Shown: one piece after another, positions 5,720-6,760 of the stretch
How the letters are laid out: each line of letters begins with the position of its first letter
How positions within the stretch are numbered: the first letter of the stretch is position 1
Position numbers and translations under genes: made by a program
Source: Nitratifractor sp.
GTDB taxonomy: Bacteria; Campylobacterota; Campylobacteria; Campylobacterales; Sulfurovaceae
Length of the DNA: 6,760 nucleotides
Direction: 5' to 3'
NCBI GenBank assembly: GCA_024762845.1
Contig: JANTGQ010000069.1
Location: 1-6,760 of the forward strand
The notes under the pieces: generated by a model
Database searches by the model: none
Seen by the model: only the letters and a program-made list of their open reading frames with translations
Told to the model about the DNA's origin: nothing

Positions 5720-5733
5720 CTACTGCATAGTAG
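5720..5733 (+). repeat. Short hairpin in the rpmB leader
   Basis: CTACT and AGTAG pair around GCAT, about 15 bases before the AAAGG ribosome site (5748-5752). It would sit near the 5' end of the mRNA, where it could protect the transcript or serve in feedback control. It is only five base pairs, so chance is a real alternative. Confidence 0.3.
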
Positions 5734-5760
5734 AGATGAATTAAAATAAAGGTAAGTGTT

Positions 5761-5964
5761 ATGGCTAGAAGATGTCAAGTAACGGGCAAGGGTCCACTAG
5801 TTGGAAATAATGTATCACATGCTCACAATAAAACAAAAAAACGCCAGCTTCCAAACTTAAGAAGTGTTAAGGTGACTTTGGAAGATGGAACAACAAAAAG
5901 AATTAAAGTTGCAGCATCAACTTTAAGAACAATGAGAAAAAAAGCAGCGCAAGCGCAAGCGTAA
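5761..5964 (+). CDS. rpmB: Large-subunit ribosomal protein bL28
   Basis: A 67-residue basic protein of the 50S subunit. It opens with the bL28 signature MARRCQVTGKGPLVGNNVSH, then the basic KTKKRQLPNLR segment and the VAASTLRTMRK helix. It has only one Cys, at residue 5, so it is a zinc-free form. Length is within the family range; the C-terminus ends in an Ala/Gln-rich tail. AAAGG lies eight bases before the ATG. It has its own promoter and is not followed by rpmG, its partner in many bacteria; argJ follows after 119 bases. Confidence 0.96.
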   Translation: MARRCQVTGKGPLVGNNVSHAHNKTKKRQLPNLRSVKVTLEDGTTKRIKVAASTLRTMRKKAAQAQA

Positions 5965-5979
5965 TTTTCTCTCCTCCTT

Positions 5980-5994
5980 TGCCCTTTATGGGCA
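5980..5994 (+). terminator. Possible terminator hairpin after rpmB
   Basis: TGCCC and GGGCA pair around TTTAT, 16 bases after the rpmB stop. The nearest T-run (AATTTTTT) begins 13 bases downstream of the stem, which is not canonical. It may end transcription poorly or simply stabilise the 3' end of the rpmB mRNA. Confidence 0.35.
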
Positions 5995-6048
5995 GATAAT
6001 CTACAAAATTTTTTCTCCATTTTACAACTAACTTTTTAAAGCTTTGAG

Positions 6049-6054
6049 TATAAT
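6049..6054 (+). promoter_or_regulatory. -10 box of argJ
   Basis: A perfect TATAAT, 29 bases before the argJ ATG, preceded by A/T tracts. Transcription would start near 6061 and leave a leader of about 23 bases with the ribosome site AGGA at 6074-6077. Confidence 0.6.
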
Positions 6055-6083
6055 ATCCTAAAAAGAATAATTTAGGAATAGTT

Positions 6084-6760
6084 ATGTTTGAAATTCTATC
6101 TTTAAAAAATGGTATTGCCAATGTTGCAGGTTTCTACTGTGATGGGGTAAATTGTGGTCTTCGTCCCGATGAGAGTCAGGGAGATTTGGCATTTATTAGA
6201 AGTGATAAACTTTGTCAAATTACAGCAACCTACACAACGAATAGATTTGCAGCTGCTCCGATAAAGCACGCACTTAAACATGGTAAAAGTTTTGAGGGAA
6301 ACTTTGTCTTAATGAATGCAAAAAATGCGAATGCTATGACAGGGCAGAAGGGTATAGAAGATATAGATGAGATTTTAAGCCATATACCACAAGAGCTCAA
6401 TGTTGTAAATCCTATTATGAGCTCTACAGGTGTTATTGGATACAGATTGCCAAAAGAGAAGATTATCAATGGTATCAAGAAGCTCGATTTTTCTGCAAAA
6501 GAGTCTGATCGTGCTGCACACGCTATTATGACAACCGATCTGTTTAAAAAAGAGCTCTGCTTTAAAGTGATTCTCGCAGATGGGCAGAGTTTTCATATAG
6601 CTGCCATTGCAAAGGGTGCGGGTATGATTAATCCGGCAATGGCTACAATGCTCTGCTTTATTGCAACAGATGCTGATGTTCCAAAAGAGGATATGCAGGA
6701 ACTTTTAGTAGATGCGGTAAGTGATTCGTTTAATAAAATCAGTGTAGATGGTGATACCTC
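6084..6760 (+). CDS. argJ: Glutamate N-acetyltransferase / amino-acid acetyltransferase, 3' end cut by window
   Basis: Transfers the acetyl group from N-acetylornithine to glutamate, releasing ornithine and recycling the acetyl group; many forms also make N-acetylglutamate from acetyl-CoA. The first 225 residues are present, about the first half of a protein usually near 400. The N-terminal GIANVAGFYCDGV leads into the NANAMTGQKG stretch (about 81-90), the oxyanion-hole STGVIG (114-119) and the KGAGMINPAMATML segment (177-190). The proenzyme cuts itself between Ala187 and Thr188, and Thr188 becomes the N-terminal nucleophile of the beta chain. The visible end, SVDGDT, is the start of the conserved VDGDTSTND motif. 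AGGA lies six bases before the ATG and a perfect TATAAT further up. Its product ornithine feeds ArgF, encoded about 3 kb upstream. Whether it is mono- or bifunctional cannot be told here; a separate argA elsewhere would suggest the former. Confidence 0.95.
   Translation, partial: MFEILSLKNGIANVAGFYCDGVNCGLRPDESQGDLAFIRSDKLCQITATYTTNRFAAAPIKHALKHGKSFEGNFVLMNAKNANAMTGQKGIEDIDEILSHIPQELNVVNPIMSSTGVIGYRLPKEKIINGIKKLDFSAKESDRAAHAIMTTDLFKKELCFKVILADGQSFHIAAIAKGAGMINPAMATMLCFIATDADVPKEDMQELLVDAVSDSFNKISVDGDT

Noticed and set aside
5823..6121. Minus-strand frames over rpmB and the rpmB-argJ gap
   Set aside because: They overlap well-identified rpmB and argJ, their peptides are low-complexity hydrophobic, and no ribosome site supports them.

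Overview
The window looks like chromosomal core sequence from a member of the Campylobacterota (epsilonproteobacteria), probably a free-living Sulfurimonas/Sulfurovum-type lineage. The sequence is AT-rich and compact. Upstream regions carry TATAAT-like or extended -10 boxes with T/A-rich tracts instead of a clear -35. The L28 and ornithine carbamoyltransferase sequences have the epsilonproteobacterial style, and the argF-hemN neighbourhood resembles one I recall from Campylobacter. The genus is inferred; no rRNA or other decisive marker is present.

Layout. At the left edge a minus-strand gene is cut off after about 15 codons, which look like a signal peptide. Then come about 317 bases with no convincing gene. 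They contain several inverted repeats, including a perfect 11-bp pair (261-271 / 341-351) enclosing two smaller hairpins, and a 42-codon stop-free minus-strand stretch with no start codon. Next is a minus-strand gene for an exported, three-LysM, NlpC/P60 cell-wall peptidase (364-1692). It diverges from a plus-strand argF-hemN pair: ornithine carbamoyltransferase and anaerobic coproporphyrinogen III oxidase, separated by one base. The pair ends at a good intrinsic terminator (4245-4273). A palindrome follows, then a separate gene for an iron-sulfur protein with two [4Fe-4S] motifs and two CCG domains (4336-5628). After it come rpmB (ribosomal protein L28, 5761-5964) and the start of argJ (6084 to the window end).

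How the genes relate. argF and argJ are both arginine biosynthesis genes: ArgJ makes ornithine by transacetylation and ArgF carbamoylates it to citrulline. They are separated by unrelated housekeeping genes and each seems to have its own promoter. HemN supplies haem without oxygen, consistent with a low-oxygen respiratory lifestyle, and the CCG protein is probably the electron-transfer subunit of an organic-acid or thiol/disulfide oxidoreductase whose partner is not in the window.

No CRISPR array, tRNA, rRNA, insertion sequence, toxin-antitoxin pair or defence gene was seen. The window is mostly ordinary. The parts worth a second look are the structured gap at 47-363, the palindrome at 4287-4307, and the argF start codon, which probably lies seven codons downstream of the longest reading frame.
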